DNA of 64,000 nt from Caldalkalibacillus salinus (GTDB taxonomy: Bacteria > Bacillota > Bacilli > Caldalkalibacillales > JCM-10596), in NCBI RefSeq assembly GCF_016745835.1, contig NZ_JAERVL010000001.1, positions 186,001-250,000 of the forward strand, read 5' to 3'. The translations under genes and the position numbers were made by a program. Within the stretch, counting starts at the first letter, position 1; every line of letters starts with the position of its first letter. Below are positions 53,173 through 63,665 of this stretch, piece after piece. Below the pieces are notes generated by a model. The model was not told where the DNA came from and ran no database searches. It was given only the letters and a program-made list of their open reading frames with translations.

Positions 53173-55397
53173 GTATGGACAAACAAAAACGCAAGATGAA
53201 CAAAAGAGGCCAGTTAATGGGAGCAATATTTTTATTGCTCTTTTTTTCTATGATCTATCGTTTTTATGTGCTTCAAGTGGTTGAAGCGTCTTATTTACAG
53301 GAGCAAGGGGAAAAGATGTATAGTCGTGAAAATGTGCTACCTGCTGAACGAGGCACAATATACGATCGGAACGGTAAAATGCTCGCTCATGAAGCGAAGG
53401 CTTATACTGTTATCGCGGTGCTAAGCGACAAAGCGCCTGAATATATTACGGATCCGCAGGAAGCTGCACAAGCCTTAGCCCCGCTTTTAGGGATGTCCGA
53501 AGAGAGACTTGCTTCCCTGATGACGAGGGAAGGGAATGAGTATCAAGTGGAGCTAAGACCAGGTGGATGGAAGGTCAATCGTGAGACAATGGAGGAAATA
53601 AATGATCTAGATATACCCGGCATTATTTTCCGAGAAGAGAACAAACGTGCTTATCCTAACCATAATTTTGCCTCACATGTAATAGGGTTTATCAACCGTG
53701 AAGGAGAATCTGTCATGGGGTTAGAGGCTCACCTCAATGATGAACTCAAAGGACAAGACGGGACGATTGAGTTTAAACAGGATAGAAATGGGAAACGGCT
53801 CCCTGATGGGATAAGCTCCATCATTGAACCGGTAAATGGTGACGATGTCTACCTCACCATTGATGATCGAATCCAACATTACGTTGAACAGGCCTTGGAT
53901 CAAGCCGAGGAACAGTACGAGCCAGAAGGGATGACCGTCGTCGTGTCTCGACCGAAGACTGGAGAAATATTAGCAATGTCTTCAAGGCCTTCCTTTGATC
54001 CTAATCATTATTCATCTATCACAAACTACGTCAATCATGCTATATCTAGTACGTATGAGCCTGGCTCAACCTTTAAAATTGTGACGTTGGCGGCCGCTAT
54101 TGAAGAAGGGGTCTTTAATCCGAAAGAGAAATATATGTCGGGTTCATATTCTTTACCTGGAGGCAGAATAAGGGACCATAACGGTAGGGGATGGGGTGAG
54201 ATTACCTTCTTAGAAGGGGTACAAAAATCGAGTAACGTAGCTTTTTCTATTTTAGGTTCAGAGCGTATCAAGAAGGAGACATTTTATGATTACATTTATC
54301 GGTTCGGATTTGGTGAAAGAACAGGGATAGATCTTCCTAACGAAAGTCGGGGTATTGTGAATGACCCTAAAGGGTTACCACCGTTAACATTAGCGAACAT
54401 GACTTTTGGTCAGGGTGTGGCGGTGACAGCGATCCAACAAGTCGCCGCCATTAATGCCATTGCCAATGGAGGGACACTCTACCAACCTTATATTATTGAT
54501 AGCATTGTCAACAGTGAGTCAAACGAGGTCATTATGCAAAATGAACCTATCATGAGAGAAGAATCTGTCGTCTCCACAGAAACAGCGCGTGAAGTGATTG
54601 ACATACTTGAAACGGTGGTAACGGAAGGGACGGGTCAAAATTTTTATATTGACGGTTATAATGTGGCTGGTAAAACAGGAACGGCTCAAAAACCTTCACC
54701 AGATGGGGGCTATTACCAAAATAAATACGTGCACTCTTTCATTGGTCTGGCACCAAAGGATGATCCAGAGTTGGTTGTTTATGTTGCTGTCGATGCACCG
54801 GATGTCACACATTACTCGGTTGGCGGCTCAGTTGTTGCGCAAATATTTAAGCACATCATGAGAAGCAGCCTCCAGTACCTAAGTGTATTACCCGAAGTAG
54901 GGGAAGAAGAAGAGAATATACAGCCGCATGAAGTAGACAAAGTCACGGTTCAAGATTATAAAGGTGTGTCTATTATGACAGCAAGACAGAAGGCTGAAGA
55001 TGAAGGGCTTGAAGTTGTGACTGTCGGTGAGGGTACAACTGTAAGCGAACAGCTACCTGCGCCCCACACGAAGCTACCAAAAGGGTCTAGGATATACTTA
55101 CTGACAGGTGAGCGTCAGCAACAGACTCAGGTGCCTGATTTTACTGAGTGGTCCGTTAGATCAGTACTGGATTGGTCTAACGTGGCCCAAGTGCAAGTCA
55201 ACATCGTCGGTAGTGGATATGCTTCGGATCAAAGTTTAGATCCAGGTGCCACCATAAGAGCGGGAGACGAGATGACGATCAACTTTGAACCAAGGTACAC
55301 AGAATCGGAGGGAACAGATGAAGGAGAAACGGATCAGCCTGGTGAAAACGATGCGAATCATACACAAGATGAAGATGATGTAGCTGATGAGACATAA
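53169..55397 (+). CDS. pbpB: Division-specific penicillin-binding protein 2B
   Basis: A 742-residue class B transpeptidase of the divisome. It has an N-terminal membrane anchor (LMGAIFLLLFFSMIYRFYVLQV), a dimerisation domain (ERGTIYDRNGKMLA) and a transpeptidase domain with STFK (Ser300), SSN in VQKSSNVAF and KTGT. Two PASTA domains (about 595-665 and 660-720) and an acidic tail follow. GTG 53169 overlaps the ftsL stop; ATG 53175 two codons later is the other option. The paralogue SpoVD follows. Confidence 0.95.
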   Translation: MSMDKQKRKMNKRGQLMGAIFLLLFFSMIYRFYVLQVVEASYLQEQGEKMYSRENVLPAERGTIYDRNGKMLAHEAKAYTVIAVLSDKAPEYITDPQEAAQALAPLLGMSEERLASLMTREGNEYQVELRPGGWKVNRETMEEINDLDIPGIIFREENKRAYPNHNFASHVIGFINREGESVMGLEAHLNDELKGQDGTIEFKQDRNGKRLPDGISSIIEPVNGDDVYLTIDDRIQHYVEQALDQAEEQYEPEGMTVVVSRPKTGEILAMSSRPSFDPNHYSSITNYVNHAISSTYEPGSTFKIVTLAAAIEEGVFNPKEKYMSGSYSLPGGRIRDHNGRGWGEITFLEGVQKSSNVAFSILGSERIKKETFYDYIYRFGFGERTGIDLPNESRGIVNDPKGLPPLTLANMTFGQGVAVTAIQQVAAINAIANGGTLYQPYIIDSIVNSESNEVIMQNEPIMREESVVSTETAREVIDILETVVTEGTGQNFYIDGYNVAGKTGTAQKPSPDGGYYQNKYVHSFIGLAPKDDPELVVYVAVDAPDVTHYSVGGSVVAQIFKHIMRSSLQYLSVLPEVGEEEENIQPHEVDKVTVQDYKGVSIMTARQKAEDEGLEVVTVGEGTTVSEQLPAPHTKLPKGSRIYLLTGERQQQTQVPDFTEWSVRSVLDWSNVAQVQVNIVGSGYASDQSLDPGATIRAGDEMTINFEPRYTESEGTDEGETDQPGENDANHTQDEDDVADET

Positions 55398-55466
55398 ACA
55401 AACAGTGGTCTAGCGTCTTGCGCGATGAGATGTATAGCCCCTCTACACCAACACTTCAGTGCTCTA

Positions 55467-55499
55467 GAATATCTTGCATGTTCTAGAACATAGACAAGT
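55467..55499 (+). promoter_or_regulatory. Candidate sigma-E promoter and operator of spoVD
   Basis: GAATATC (55467-55473), 15 bases and CATAGACA (55489-55496) loosely fit a sigma-E promoter. Overlapping it are the perfect 14-base palindrome ATGTTCTAGAACAT (55478-55491) and ATAGACAAGT (55490-55499), which matches the SpoIIID consensus WWRRACARNY fully. In B. subtilis spoVD is a mother-cell sigma-E gene. Confidence 0.4.
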
Positions 55500-55552
55500 T
55501 GAATAGGGTTATATGGAAAAAAGAAATCCTAAGTGGTGTAGGGGGGAAATTC

Positions 55553-57502
55553 GTGCGAGTATCAGGGGTAACCGTTCGTAGAAGATTATTTGTCGCACTT
55601 ATCGTCGGTATCCTAATCTATTTAGTTTTAGGCTCAAGGCTGGGATACGTTCAATTAGTTCAGGGAAACTGGTTAGCTGAAAAAGCAAATGAGTTGTGGA
55701 GTAGAGATATTACATTTGAAGCAAAACGAGGAAAGATATTAGACAGGAATGGCGAAGTATTAGCTTATAACATCAGCGCCCCTTCTGTTTTTGTCGTTCC
55801 AGCTCAAGTGGATAATCCTTCAAAAACGGCACGGGAATTAGCCAATGTCTTAGACGCAAGTGAAGAAGAAATCTATCAGACGATCACAAAGAGAGAAATG
55901 ATCGTTGATATCAAACCCGAAGGCAGAAAAATTAGTAATGAAAAAGCACGTGAAGTGCAACAGTTGGGTCTTTCTGGTGTGATGATAGCAGAAGACAGCA
56001 AGCGGTATTACCCCAATGGTGAGTTTCTTTCTCACGTGCTTGGGTTTGCAGGTATAGATAACCAAGGCATTGTAGGCTCAGAGCTCATTTATGATGATAT
56101 ATTGAGTGGAAATGATGGGCGAGTATCGTTTTACTCAGACGCCAAAGGTAAGCTCATGCCTAACCAACATGATGTCTATACCCCTCCTAAGGATGGGGAT
56201 GACTTAGCCTTAACCATTGACGCAGGTGTGCAAAAAATTATCGAACGAGAAGTGGATAACGCCGTAGCCAAGTACGACCCAGATCACGTTATTGCCATCG
56301 CAATGGAACCGAATACGGGGGAAGTATTAGCTATGGCGAGTCGTCCAGATTATGACCCAGGTCGGTTTAACGAGTACCCAGCTGAAGTGTACAACCGTAA
56401 TCTACCAGTATTCAGCATGTATGAACCGGGTTCCACGTTTAAGATTATCACTTTGGCAGCGGCCCTAGAAGAGGGGAAAGTTGATTTACATCATGATCAC
56501 TTCCATGACCCTGGTCACACCACGGTGGCTGGTGCGAGGCTACGCTGTTGGAAACGAGGGGGACACGGCCATCAATCCTTTTTAGAGGTGGTTCAGAATT
56601 CGTGCAACCCCGGTTTCGTAGAACTAGGGCAACGTTTAGGAACGGATACATTATTCGAATATATAAACAACTTCGGGTTTGGTCAAAAAACAGGGATTGA
56701 TATGCAAGGAGAGCAAGAAGGGATCATATTCAAGCCGGAACAAAGAGGCCCTGTCGAAACGGCAACAACAGCTTTCGGGCAAGGGGTTGCTGTCACACCT
56801 ATTCAGCAAGTGGCTGCTGTATCGGCTGTTGTCAATGGGGGTTACCTCTATCAACCCTATATTGCTAAGGAATGGCATGATAGTGAAACAGGCATGGTAT
56901 TAGGAAGAAATACCCCTACGCTTAAAGAAAGAGTGATCTCAGATGAGACTTCCCAAGAGGTAAGAGAGGCACTAGAGGCTGTCGTTGCCCAAGGAACGGG
57001 ACGAAACGCCTTCGTTGAAGGGTATCGTGTAGGCGGAAAAACGGGTACCGCACAGAAAGTAGCGCCGGGTGGGGGTTACCTAGAGAACAATCACATCGTA
57101 TCGTTCATAGGCTTTGCCCCAGCAGATGACCCTCAAATTGTCGTCTACGTTGGCGTTGATAACCCCAAAAATACGATACAATTTGGGGGTGTAGTGGCCG
57201 CCCCGATAGTGGGTCAAATTATTGGTGATGCGCTAGATTACATGGGGGTAGAAAAAAGAGAAAGCCCATTGGAAAAGAAATACATGTGGGGAGACGAAAT
57301 CACGTATGAAGTCCCCTCTCTCATCGGTATGACCGCAAAACAACTACAGCAAAGTTACTTCCAACTTCCAATAGACGCCTCTGGATCGGGTACAAAAGTC
57401 ATCAAGCAATCTCCTGAACCGGGAACAAATGTGAAGGAAGGCTCCGCTATTCGTGTATATTTGGGCGAAGAAGAGGATGACAAACAGGACGAAGAAGATT
57501 AA
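55553..57502 (+). CDS. spoVD: Sporulation-specific penicillin-binding protein SpoVD
   Basis: A 649-residue class B transpeptidase for spore cortex synthesis. It starts MRVSGVTVRRRLF, closely like B. subtilis SpoVD, with a membrane anchor, the dimerisation domain (KRGKILDRNGEVLA), STFK with Ser294, SCN in VQNSCNPGF, KTGT, and a single C-terminal PASTA domain. The LRCWKRGGHGHQSF segment is typical of SpoVD. GTG 55553 follows GGGGGGAA by 5 bases; the TTG at 55499 lies upstream of the predicted transcription start. SpoVE is its glycosyltransferase partner. Confidence 0.95.
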   Translation: MRVSGVTVRRRLFVALIVGILIYLVLGSRLGYVQLVQGNWLAEKANELWSRDITFEAKRGKILDRNGEVLAYNISAPSVFVVPAQVDNPSKTARELANVLDASEEEIYQTITKREMIVDIKPEGRKISNEKAREVQQLGLSGVMIAEDSKRYYPNGEFLSHVLGFAGIDNQGIVGSELIYDDILSGNDGRVSFYSDAKGKLMPNQHDVYTPPKDGDDLALTIDAGVQKIIEREVDNAVAKYDPDHVIAIAMEPNTGEVLAMASRPDYDPGRFNEYPAEVYNRNLPVFSMYEPGSTFKIITLAAALEEGKVDLHHDHFHDPGHTTVAGARLRCWKRGGHGHQSFLEVVQNSCNPGFVELGQRLGTDTLFEYINNFGFGQKTGIDMQGEQEGIIFKPEQRGPVETATTAFGQGVAVTPIQQVAAVSAVVNGGYLYQPYIAKEWHDSETGMVLGRNTPTLKERVISDETSQEVREALEAVVAQGTGRNAFVEGYRVGGKTGTAQKVAPGGGYLENNHIVSFIGFAPADDPQIVVYVGVDNPKNTIQFGGVVAAPIVGQIIGDALDYMGVEKRESPLEKKYMWGDEITYEVPSLIGMTAKQLQQSYFQLPIDASGSGTKVIKQSPEPGTNVKEGSAIRVYLGEEEDDKQDEED

Positions 57503-57550
57503 AATAGATCATGTGTGTTGACTAATAATAGAATAAATTGGGGGATCACA

Positions 57551-59050
57551 ATGCAATTACTCACACTGATCGAGCCCCTTGTACCCTACAAGTGGCAAAA
57601 TGATCAAGTTCTAAATAAAATCGAAGACATGGAGATTACATCGATCGAGATGGATTCTAGAAAGGTCACAGCTGGCGCCATGTTTGTTTGTATAGAAGGT
57701 TTTCATGTTGATGGCCATCAGTACGTACAACAAGCGGTAGAAAAAGGTGCCAAGGTCATCGTGGCTCAGAAACCGGTTCAGACCGATATCCCTGTTATTA
57801 TCGTCCCAGATACGAGGCGAACCTTAGCGGTTGTAGCTGACACCTTTTATCAGCATCCGACTCAAAAGCTTAGGGTCATCGGTGTGACAGGAACGAACGG
57901 TAAAACGACCGTCACGCATTTGATTGAACAGATACTCGAAGACGCCCAGCACAAAACAGGGCGTATTGGTACGATAGGTGCAAAAATCGGGAATAACGTA
58001 GAAGAAGTTGCCAACACAACGCCAGAGTCTAGTGAACTTCAAAACGTTTTTCACCGTATGTCTGGGGCTGGATGTGAGTATGCTGTTATTGAGGCCTCCT
58101 CTCACGCGATACATATGGGAAGGCTACGGGGAACGAATATCGGTACCGCTGTATTTACCAACCTCACTCAAGATCATCTAGACTACCATGGCACAATGGA
58201 GGAATATCAGAGAGCAAAAGGACTCTTATTCGCTCAGCTAGGTAACACATATGATCCTCAAGATCGTAAGTATGCGATTTTGAATGCGGATGATGAAGCA
58301 CACACCTACTTTAGAGATATCACACCAGCCCAAGTCGTCACGTATGGTATAGACAACCATGCTGACATTCGAGCCAAAAATATTCAATTGACCAGTCAAG
58401 GAATCACATTTACAGTCGAATACTATAAAGGGTCTGAAACTGTCCGTTTACAGATGTTAGGGAAATTTAATGTTTATAACGCCCTCGCAGCCATCGCCGC
58501 AGCGCTTGTTGAAGGAATTTCGTTAACGTCCATCAAACACAGCCTTGCTCAAGTAAAGGGCGTGCCTGGACGACTAGAAGTGGTGGATGAGGGGCAGCCA
58601 TATACAGTATTGGTCGATTATGCCCACACGCCTGATAGCTTGAAGAACGTCTTACAAACGGTGCAGGAGTTTGCTATAGGTAAAGTCTTTTGTGTGATCG
58701 GCTGTGGAGGAGATAGGGACCGCACCAAACGACCATTGATGGCCCAAATCGCAACAGCGCACGCTGACTATGCGATCCTAACCTCTGATAATCCGCGATC
58801 CGAGGAACCCCAAGTGATTCTAAATGATATGAAAAACGGATTGGCTCAGACCGGCACGCCACAAGAGCGGTATACGTGCATTGTTGATCGACAAACAGCC
58901 ATTGATACAGCGATACAACAGGCCAGTCCCGGAGATATTGTCGTGATTGCTGGGAAAGGTCATGAGACGTATCAACAACTGAAGGATGAAACAATCCATT
59001 TTGATGATCGAGAAGTCGCTCGTCAAGCAATCCAAAACAACAAGAAGTAA
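57551..59050 (+). CDS. murE: UDP-MurNAc-tripeptide synthetase MurE
   Basis: A 499-residue Mur ligase that adds the third amino acid to UDP-MurNAc-dipeptide. The P-loop is VTGTNGKTTVTH, the middle-domain TTPESSELQ and EASSHAIHMGRL are standard, and the substrate motif is DNPR (LTSDNPRSEEP), which selects meso-diaminopimelate. This agrees with lysA and a DAP-type wall. The ATG at 57551 follows GGGGGATC and gives the family length. Confidence 0.95.
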   Translation: MQLLTLIEPLVPYKWQNDQVLNKIEDMEITSIEMDSRKVTAGAMFVCIEGFHVDGHQYVQQAVEKGAKVIVAQKPVQTDIPVIIVPDTRRTLAVVADTFYQHPTQKLRVIGVTGTNGKTTVTHLIEQILEDAQHKTGRIGTIGAKIGNNVEEVANTTPESSELQNVFHRMSGAGCEYAVIEASSHAIHMGRLRGTNIGTAVFTNLTQDHLDYHGTMEEYQRAKGLLFAQLGNTYDPQDRKYAILNADDEAHTYFRDITPAQVVTYGIDNHADIRAKNIQLTSQGITFTVEYYKGSETVRLQMLGKFNVYNALAAIAAALVEGISLTSIKHSLAQVKGVPGRLEVVDEGQPYTVLVDYAHTPDSLKNVLQTVQEFAIGKVFCVIGCGGDRDRTKRPLMAQIATAHADYAILTSDNPRSEEPQVILNDMKNGLAQTGTPQERYTCIVDRQTAIDTAIQQASPGDIVVIAGKGHETYQQLKDETIHFDDREVARQAIQNNKK

Positions 59051-59064
59051 AGGGGGGATAGCGG

Positions 59065-60024
59065 ATGTTTTCAGTACTTTTATTAACAATACTGGCGGCA
59101 TTTCTGATTGTTTTTTTACTCGCGCCATTGTTTATACCTGTTCTTCATCGATTAAAGTTCGGTCAGAGCATAAGAGATGAAGGGCCTCAGTCACATCAGC
59201 AAAAAGCGGGTACACCAACGATGGGAGGAAGCATCATCTTACTTGCGCTGATATTTACCGTCATTAAGTTTGCTGATCATACGGTGGAGATCTTTTTGCT
59301 CATGCTCGTTACACTGGGATACGGCTTAATCGGATTTTTAGATGATTTTATAAAGATATACTTTAAGAGAAACCTTGGTTTGACAGCCAAACAGAAGCTT
59401 TTCGCCCAATTAATGATTGCACTCATTTTTTACTATTTTCTCATACAAAATGGTCACTCAACTGAAGTGTTTATCCCAGGGACATCATACGGTTTAGATT
59501 TAGGGTGGATATACTTTCCGTTCTTAATCGTGATGTTGGTGGGGGCTTCGAACGCTGTTAATCTCACTGACGGTTTAGATGGGCTCCTCTCAGGAACGGC
59601 CGCTATCGCTTTTGGTGCTTATGCTGTGTTAGCGTGGCGATTTTCTGAACCTGAAGTGGCGATTTTTAGTGCCGCTATCGTTGGCACCGTCCTTGGTTTC
59701 CTCGTGTATAACGCTCATCCCGCTAAAGTATTTATGGGAGATACGGGTTCCCTAGCGCTAGGTGGCGCGATAGCAGCCATCGCCATCCTAACTAAAACTG
59801 AATTATTACTCGTGATTATCGGCGGTGTTTTCGTTATTGAAGCACTATCTGTGATGATTCAGGTCGTTTCCTTCAAAACAAGAGGGAAAAGAATCTTTAG
59901 AATGAGTCCTATTCACCATCACTTTGAGTTAGGTGGCTGGTCAGAGTGGAAGGTTGTTGTCGTGTTCTGGCTAAGTGCGATTGGTTTTGCCGGACTCGGA
60001 ATATATTTAGAGGTGTTTATGTAA
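59065..60024 (+). CDS. mraY: Phospho-N-acetylmuramoyl-pentapeptide transferase MraY
   Basis: A 319-residue enzyme with ten membrane segments that transfers phospho-MurNAc-pentapeptide to undecaprenyl phosphate, making lipid I. Catalytic and magnesium residues are in [20 protein letters not shown] and [12 protein letters not shown], and the SPIHHHFE loop is present. AGGGGGG precedes the ATG; its stop overlaps the murD start (TAATG). Confidence 0.96.
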   Translation: MFSVLLLTILAAFLIVFLLAPLFIPVLHRLKFGQSIRDEGPQSHQQKAGTPTMGGSIILLALIFTVIKFADHTVEIFLLMLVTLGYGLIGFLDDFIKIYFKRNLGLTAKQKLFAQLMIALIFYYFLIQNGHSTEVFIPGTSYGLDLGWIYFPFLIVMLVGASNAVNLTDGLDGLLSGTAAIAFGAYAVLAWRFSEPEVAIFSAAIVGTVLGFLVYNAHPAKVFMGDTGSLALGGAIAAIAILTKTELLLVIIGGVFVIEALSVMIQVVSFKTRGKRIFRMSPIHHHFELGGWSEWKVVVVFWLSAIGFAGLGIYLEVFM

Positions 60025-61397
60025 TGAGAGATGAAGCAATCGTCAACTACCAACAACAACATATCCTTGTGCTAGGTTTGGCCAAAAGTGGACGTACTGT
60101 GGCCAAACTTTTGTTGCGTTTAGGCGCAAAAGTAACCGTTAACGAGCGGAAGGAACGCCATGATTGCGAGGGGGTTACCGAACTAGAAGAGTGTGGTGCT
60201 CGTGTGGTTTGCGGTGGTCACCCGTTATCACTTTTAGAAGAAGACGTCAGCCTTATCGTTAAAAATCCTGGCATTCCTTTCGACATCCCCTTCTTACAAC
60301 AGGCTGAAAAGAAGGGCATTCCCGTTATGACCGAAGTGGAGATCGCCTACCAATTGTCTGAAGCCCCTATCATTGGCATCACCGGAACAAACGGAAAAAC
60401 GACAACCACAACCTTAATCTATGAAATGTTAAAAGATAATCGTCATGACCCTCTCATTGCGGGCAATATTGGCACTGTTTTGTCTGAAGTGGCCTCAGAA
60501 GCGACGGATGAACAAGTTATCGTGGCTGAACTGAGTAGTTTTCAGCTCCTAGGCACCTTGAAATTCCGTCCTATTATTGCCTTAATGTTGAACTTATATG
60601 ATGCTCATCTGAACTATCATCACACGAGGGCGCACTATGTTGCCTCTAAAGGCAAAATATTTAAGAACCAAACGGAAAAAGACATCGCTGTTCTTAATGC
60701 TGATCAGAATGACGTCGTCCAATTCCGACGTGAAATCAGAAGTGATATCGTCTGGTTTAGCATGGAGAGTGAAGTGTCTAAAGGATGCTATTTAAGCGAT
60801 GGCCGAATTGTATATAAAAACACTCAGCGTGAGATAGAAATCATTTTACCGATTTCCGAAGTGGCACTTATAGGTAGACATAACCTTCAAAATGTTATCG
60901 CAGCCGTCTCTGTTGCAAAAGCAGCGGGTGCACATTCAGAACGCATACGCGAAGTATTACGCACGTTTCAAGGCATTAAGCATCGCCTACAGTTCGTACG
61001 CGAGCTAAAAGGGGTACGTTACTATAACGATTCTAAAGCGACGAATGCGCAGGCGACGCGTATGGCGCTAGAATCATTTAACAACAATATCATACTGATC
61101 GCGGGTGGATTGGACCGTGGAGAAGATTTTAAAGAATTACATACACGTTTGGCTCACTGTGTAAAAGGCGTTGTGGCCTACGGACAGATTGCCAAAAAGA
61201 TAACGGAAGTGGCTAAGGAAGCAGGGGTAAAGGACGTGATGATGGTCGATAATGTTAAGGATGCAGTCACTGAAGCATCCGTTATCGCACAAACAGGGGA
61301 CACTGTTCTCTTATCTCCAGCAGCTGCGAGCTGGGACCAGTTTGCTTCATTTGAAGAGAGAGGAGACATGTTTATCCAATCTGTGCATAATCTTTAG
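60024..61397 (+). CDS. murD: UDP-MurNAc-L-alanine--D-glutamate ligase MurD
   Basis: A 457-residue Mur ligase that adds D-Glu to UDP-MurNAc-L-Ala. The N-terminal Rossmann-like domain begins ILVLGLAKSGRTVAKLL; the P-loop is ITGTNGKTTTTTLI; further blocks are ELSSFQL, NLYDAHLNYH (family DHLDYH-like), YNDSKATN and LLSPAAASWDQF. The ATG at 60024 overlaps the mraY stop; the extension to 59946 lies in mraY and is discarded. NLYDAHLNYH differs slightly from the usual N(I/L)xxDHLD. Confidence 0.95.
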   Translation: MRDEAIVNYQQQHILVLGLAKSGRTVAKLLLRLGAKVTVNERKERHDCEGVTELEECGARVVCGGHPLSLLEEDVSLIVKNPGIPFDIPFLQQAEKKGIPVMTEVEIAYQLSEAPIIGITGTNGKTTTTTLIYEMLKDNRHDPLIAGNIGTVLSEVASEATDEQVIVAELSSFQLLGTLKFRPIIALMLNLYDAHLNYHHTRAHYVASKGKIFKNQTEKDIAVLNADQNDVVQFRREIRSDIVWFSMESEVSKGCYLSDGRIVYKNTQREIEIILPISEVALIGRHNLQNVIAAVSVAKAAGAHSERIREVLRTFQGIKHRLQFVRELKGVRYYNDSKATNAQATRMALESFNNNIILIAGGLDRGEDFKELHTRLAHCVKGVVAYGQIAKKITEVAKEAGVKDVMMVDNVKDAVTEASVIAQTGDTVLLSPAAASWDQFASFEERGDMFIQSVHNL

Positions 61398-61445
61398 ATA
61401 AGGGGACAACTTACCCCAAATCTAGTGACACAGAGGTGTATGTCC

Positions 61446-62537
61446 ATGGCCAAAGCACGTTCTGCTCCAGATTTTTTACTCATTTTTTCAACTTTATCCA
61501 TACTTAGTATTGGAATACTGATGGTGTATAGTGCCAGTGCCATTCTGTCTTATCACAAGTACGACGACTACTTCTTTTTTGCAAAGAGACAGTTGTTATT
61601 TGCTGGGCTTGGTCTTATATTAATGTATGCTGTCATGAACATAGATTATTGGGTTTGGAAAAGGTGGGCCAAGATAGGCTTACTCATGTGCTTTGCCCTT
61701 CTTGTACTCGTTTTGATCATTGGGGTGGAAAGAAACGGATCTAAAAGCTGGCTAGGGGTTGGCGCTTTTTCTGTCCAGCCCTCAGAGTTTATTAAGATTT
61801 GTATGATTATATTTTTGGCTAAGTTTTTATCTGAACATCAAAAGAAAATAGTTGAATTTCGTCGCGGTATCGTACCGCCCCTTTTTATTGTGTTTTTGGC
61901 GTTTGGTCTCATCATGCTACAGCCGGATTTAGGAACAGGGACGGTTATGGTCGGTACATCCATCGTGATGATATTCATTGCTGGGGCCAGACTATTACAC
62001 CTTGCCGGGTTGGCCATGCTTGGTCTGATCGGTTTTGCAGCCTTAGTCATCGCAGCCCCGTATCGAATTGCAAGAATTACCGCTTTTCTTGATCCGTGGC
62101 AAGATCCTTTAGGAGCGGGGTTTCAAGTCATACAATCCTTATATGCCATTGGACCGGGCGGCTTGCTAGGGTTAGGGTTGGGTATGAGTAGACAAAAATT
62201 TTACTATCTACCGGAACCACAAACGGATTTCATATTTGCCATACTGGCAGAGGAACTTGGCTTTATCGGTGGTACTACCGTTTTATTGCTATTTACGTTA
62301 TTATTGTGGAGAGGAATGAAGGTAGCCATCACAGCACCAGACTTATACGGTAGCTTGCTGGCAGCCGGTATTGTGAGTATGATTGCCATCCAAGTGATTA
62401 TTAATATAGGCGTTGTGACAGGAATGTTTCCCGTAACGGGTATAACGTTACCTTTTCTGAGCTACGGGGGTTCTTCCCTCACCTTAATGCTCATTGCAGT
62501 AGGTATTCTATTAAACATTTCTCGATACGCTCGATAA
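61446..62537 (+). CDS. spoVE: SEDS glycosyltransferase SpoVE (FtsW/RodA family)
   Basis: A 363-residue protein with ten membrane segments of the SEDS family, which polymerises lipid II. It matches B. subtilis SpoVE in order and detail (MVYSASAILSYHKYDDYFFFAKRQLLFAG, QPSEFIKI, QPDLGTGTVMVGTSIVMIFIAGAR, LPEPQTDFIFAILAEELGFIGG, FLSYGGSSL). It most likely works with SpoVD in cortex synthesis; the place between murD and murG is that of spoVE. ATG 61446 is 7 bases from GAGGTG; ATG 61440 and GTG 61425 are alternatives. Confidence 0.92.
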   Translation: MAKARSAPDFLLIFSTLSILSIGILMVYSASAILSYHKYDDYFFFAKRQLLFAGLGLILMYAVMNIDYWVWKRWAKIGLLMCFALLVLVLIIGVERNGSKSWLGVGAFSVQPSEFIKICMIIFLAKFLSEHQKKIVEFRRGIVPPLFIVFLAFGLIMLQPDLGTGTVMVGTSIVMIFIAGARLLHLAGLAMLGLIGFAALVIAAPYRIARITAFLDPWQDPLGAGFQVIQSLYAIGPGGLLGLGLGMSRQKFYYLPEPQTDFIFAILAEELGFIGGTTVLLLFTLLLWRGMKVAITAPDLYGSLLAAGIVSMIAIQVIINIGVVTGMFPVTGITLPFLSYGGSSLTLMLIAVGILLNISRYAR

Positions 62538-62549
62538 AGGAGTGAAACG

Positions 62550-63650
62550 ATGAGAGTACTCATTTCTGGTGGCGGAACTGGGGGACATATTTATCCAGCT
62601 CTGTCTATCCTAAAAGAGGTTAGAAGAAGAGAACCGGACTCTCATTTTCTATATATAGGGACGGAAAAAGGCTTAGAGGCAAGTATTGTACCTAAAACGG
62701 ACGTGCCATTTAAGACCATTGACATTACTGGATTTAAACGCAAACTATCGTTCGATAACGTAAAGACTGTCCTTAGATTTCTGAGGGGGGTACGACGATC
62801 TAAGGCGTACATCCGAGATTTTCAGCCAGATATTGTGATCGGTACGGGGGGCTACGTATGTGGCCCCGTCGTTTTTGCAGCAGCAAAGCTGGGTATTCCG
62901 ACTTTAATCCATGAACAAAATGTCATTCCAGGTTTAACGAACAAGTTTTTGGCACGCTACACAACAGCGGTCGCTACCTCATTTGCGGGATCTTTGCCCT
63001 ATTTTAAGCATGAAAATGTAAAGGTCACAGGGAACCCTAGAGCAACTGAAGTACGAGAAGCTGATCCTAAGGAAGGACGACGGTCGCTAAACATTCCTAG
63101 CGATAAAAAAGTGATACTTATTGTCGGTGGCAGTCGTGGTGCGAAGGCGATTAATCAAGCGTTTATGGATATGGTTCCCCGCTTACAAGAGATGAAGGAT
63201 ACACATTTTGTATATGTCACAGGAGAAGTCCATTACGAAGAAGTACAACAAACGTTGCGACAGTTTGATTTAGAGGATATGCCCTTAACAGTCAAACCGT
63301 TTATCTATGATCTGCCACATGTACTCGCCAGTACGGATCTTATTGTGAATCGGGCTGGGGCGTCTTTTCTTGCTGAGATTACGTCTCTCGGCATTCCATC
63401 AATTCTTGTCCCATCGCCGTATGTGACCAATAACCATCAGGAGAAGAATGCCCGCTGGTTGGAGAAAGAAGGTGCGGCAAAGGTCATTTTGGAGGACGAG
63501 TTAACAGGCCAAAGCCTGTACGATATGATTAATCAGATGATGAAAAACGAAGAAGAACAGATAGATATGAAACAAGCAGCACAGCGACTTGGGAAACCCT
63601 TAGCGTCATCGGACATCTATGAGTGGATGCAACGCTTAATACAATCCTAA
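62550..63650 (+). CDS. murG: UDP-GlcNAc:lipid I N-acetylglucosaminyltransferase MurG
   Basis: A 366-residue GT-B glycosyltransferase (family GT28) that makes lipid II at the inner face of the membrane. The first Gly-rich loop GGGTGGHIYPAL, the second GTGGYVCGP, HEQNVIPGLTNK, and the nucleotide site GGSRGAKAINQ and NRAGASFLAEI are all present. AAAGGAGTG precedes the ATG. It follows spoVE by 12 bases. Confidence 0.96.
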   Translation: MRVLISGGGTGGHIYPALSILKEVRRREPDSHFLYIGTEKGLEASIVPKTDVPFKTIDITGFKRKLSFDNVKTVLRFLRGVRRSKAYIRDFQPDIVIGTGGYVCGPVVFAAAKLGIPTLIHEQNVIPGLTNKFLARYTTAVATSFAGSLPYFKHENVKVTGNPRATEVREADPKEGRRSLNIPSDKKVILIVGGSRGAKAINQAFMDMVPRLQEMKDTHFVYVTGEVHYEEVQQTLRQFDLEDMPLTVKPFIYDLPHVLASTDLIVNRAGASFLAEITSLGIPSILVPSPYVTNNHQEKNARWLEKEGAAKVILEDELTGQSLYDMINQMMKNEEEQIDMKQAAQRLGKPLASSDIYEWMQRLIQS

Positions 63651-63665
63651 TCTTTATTGTTAGGC

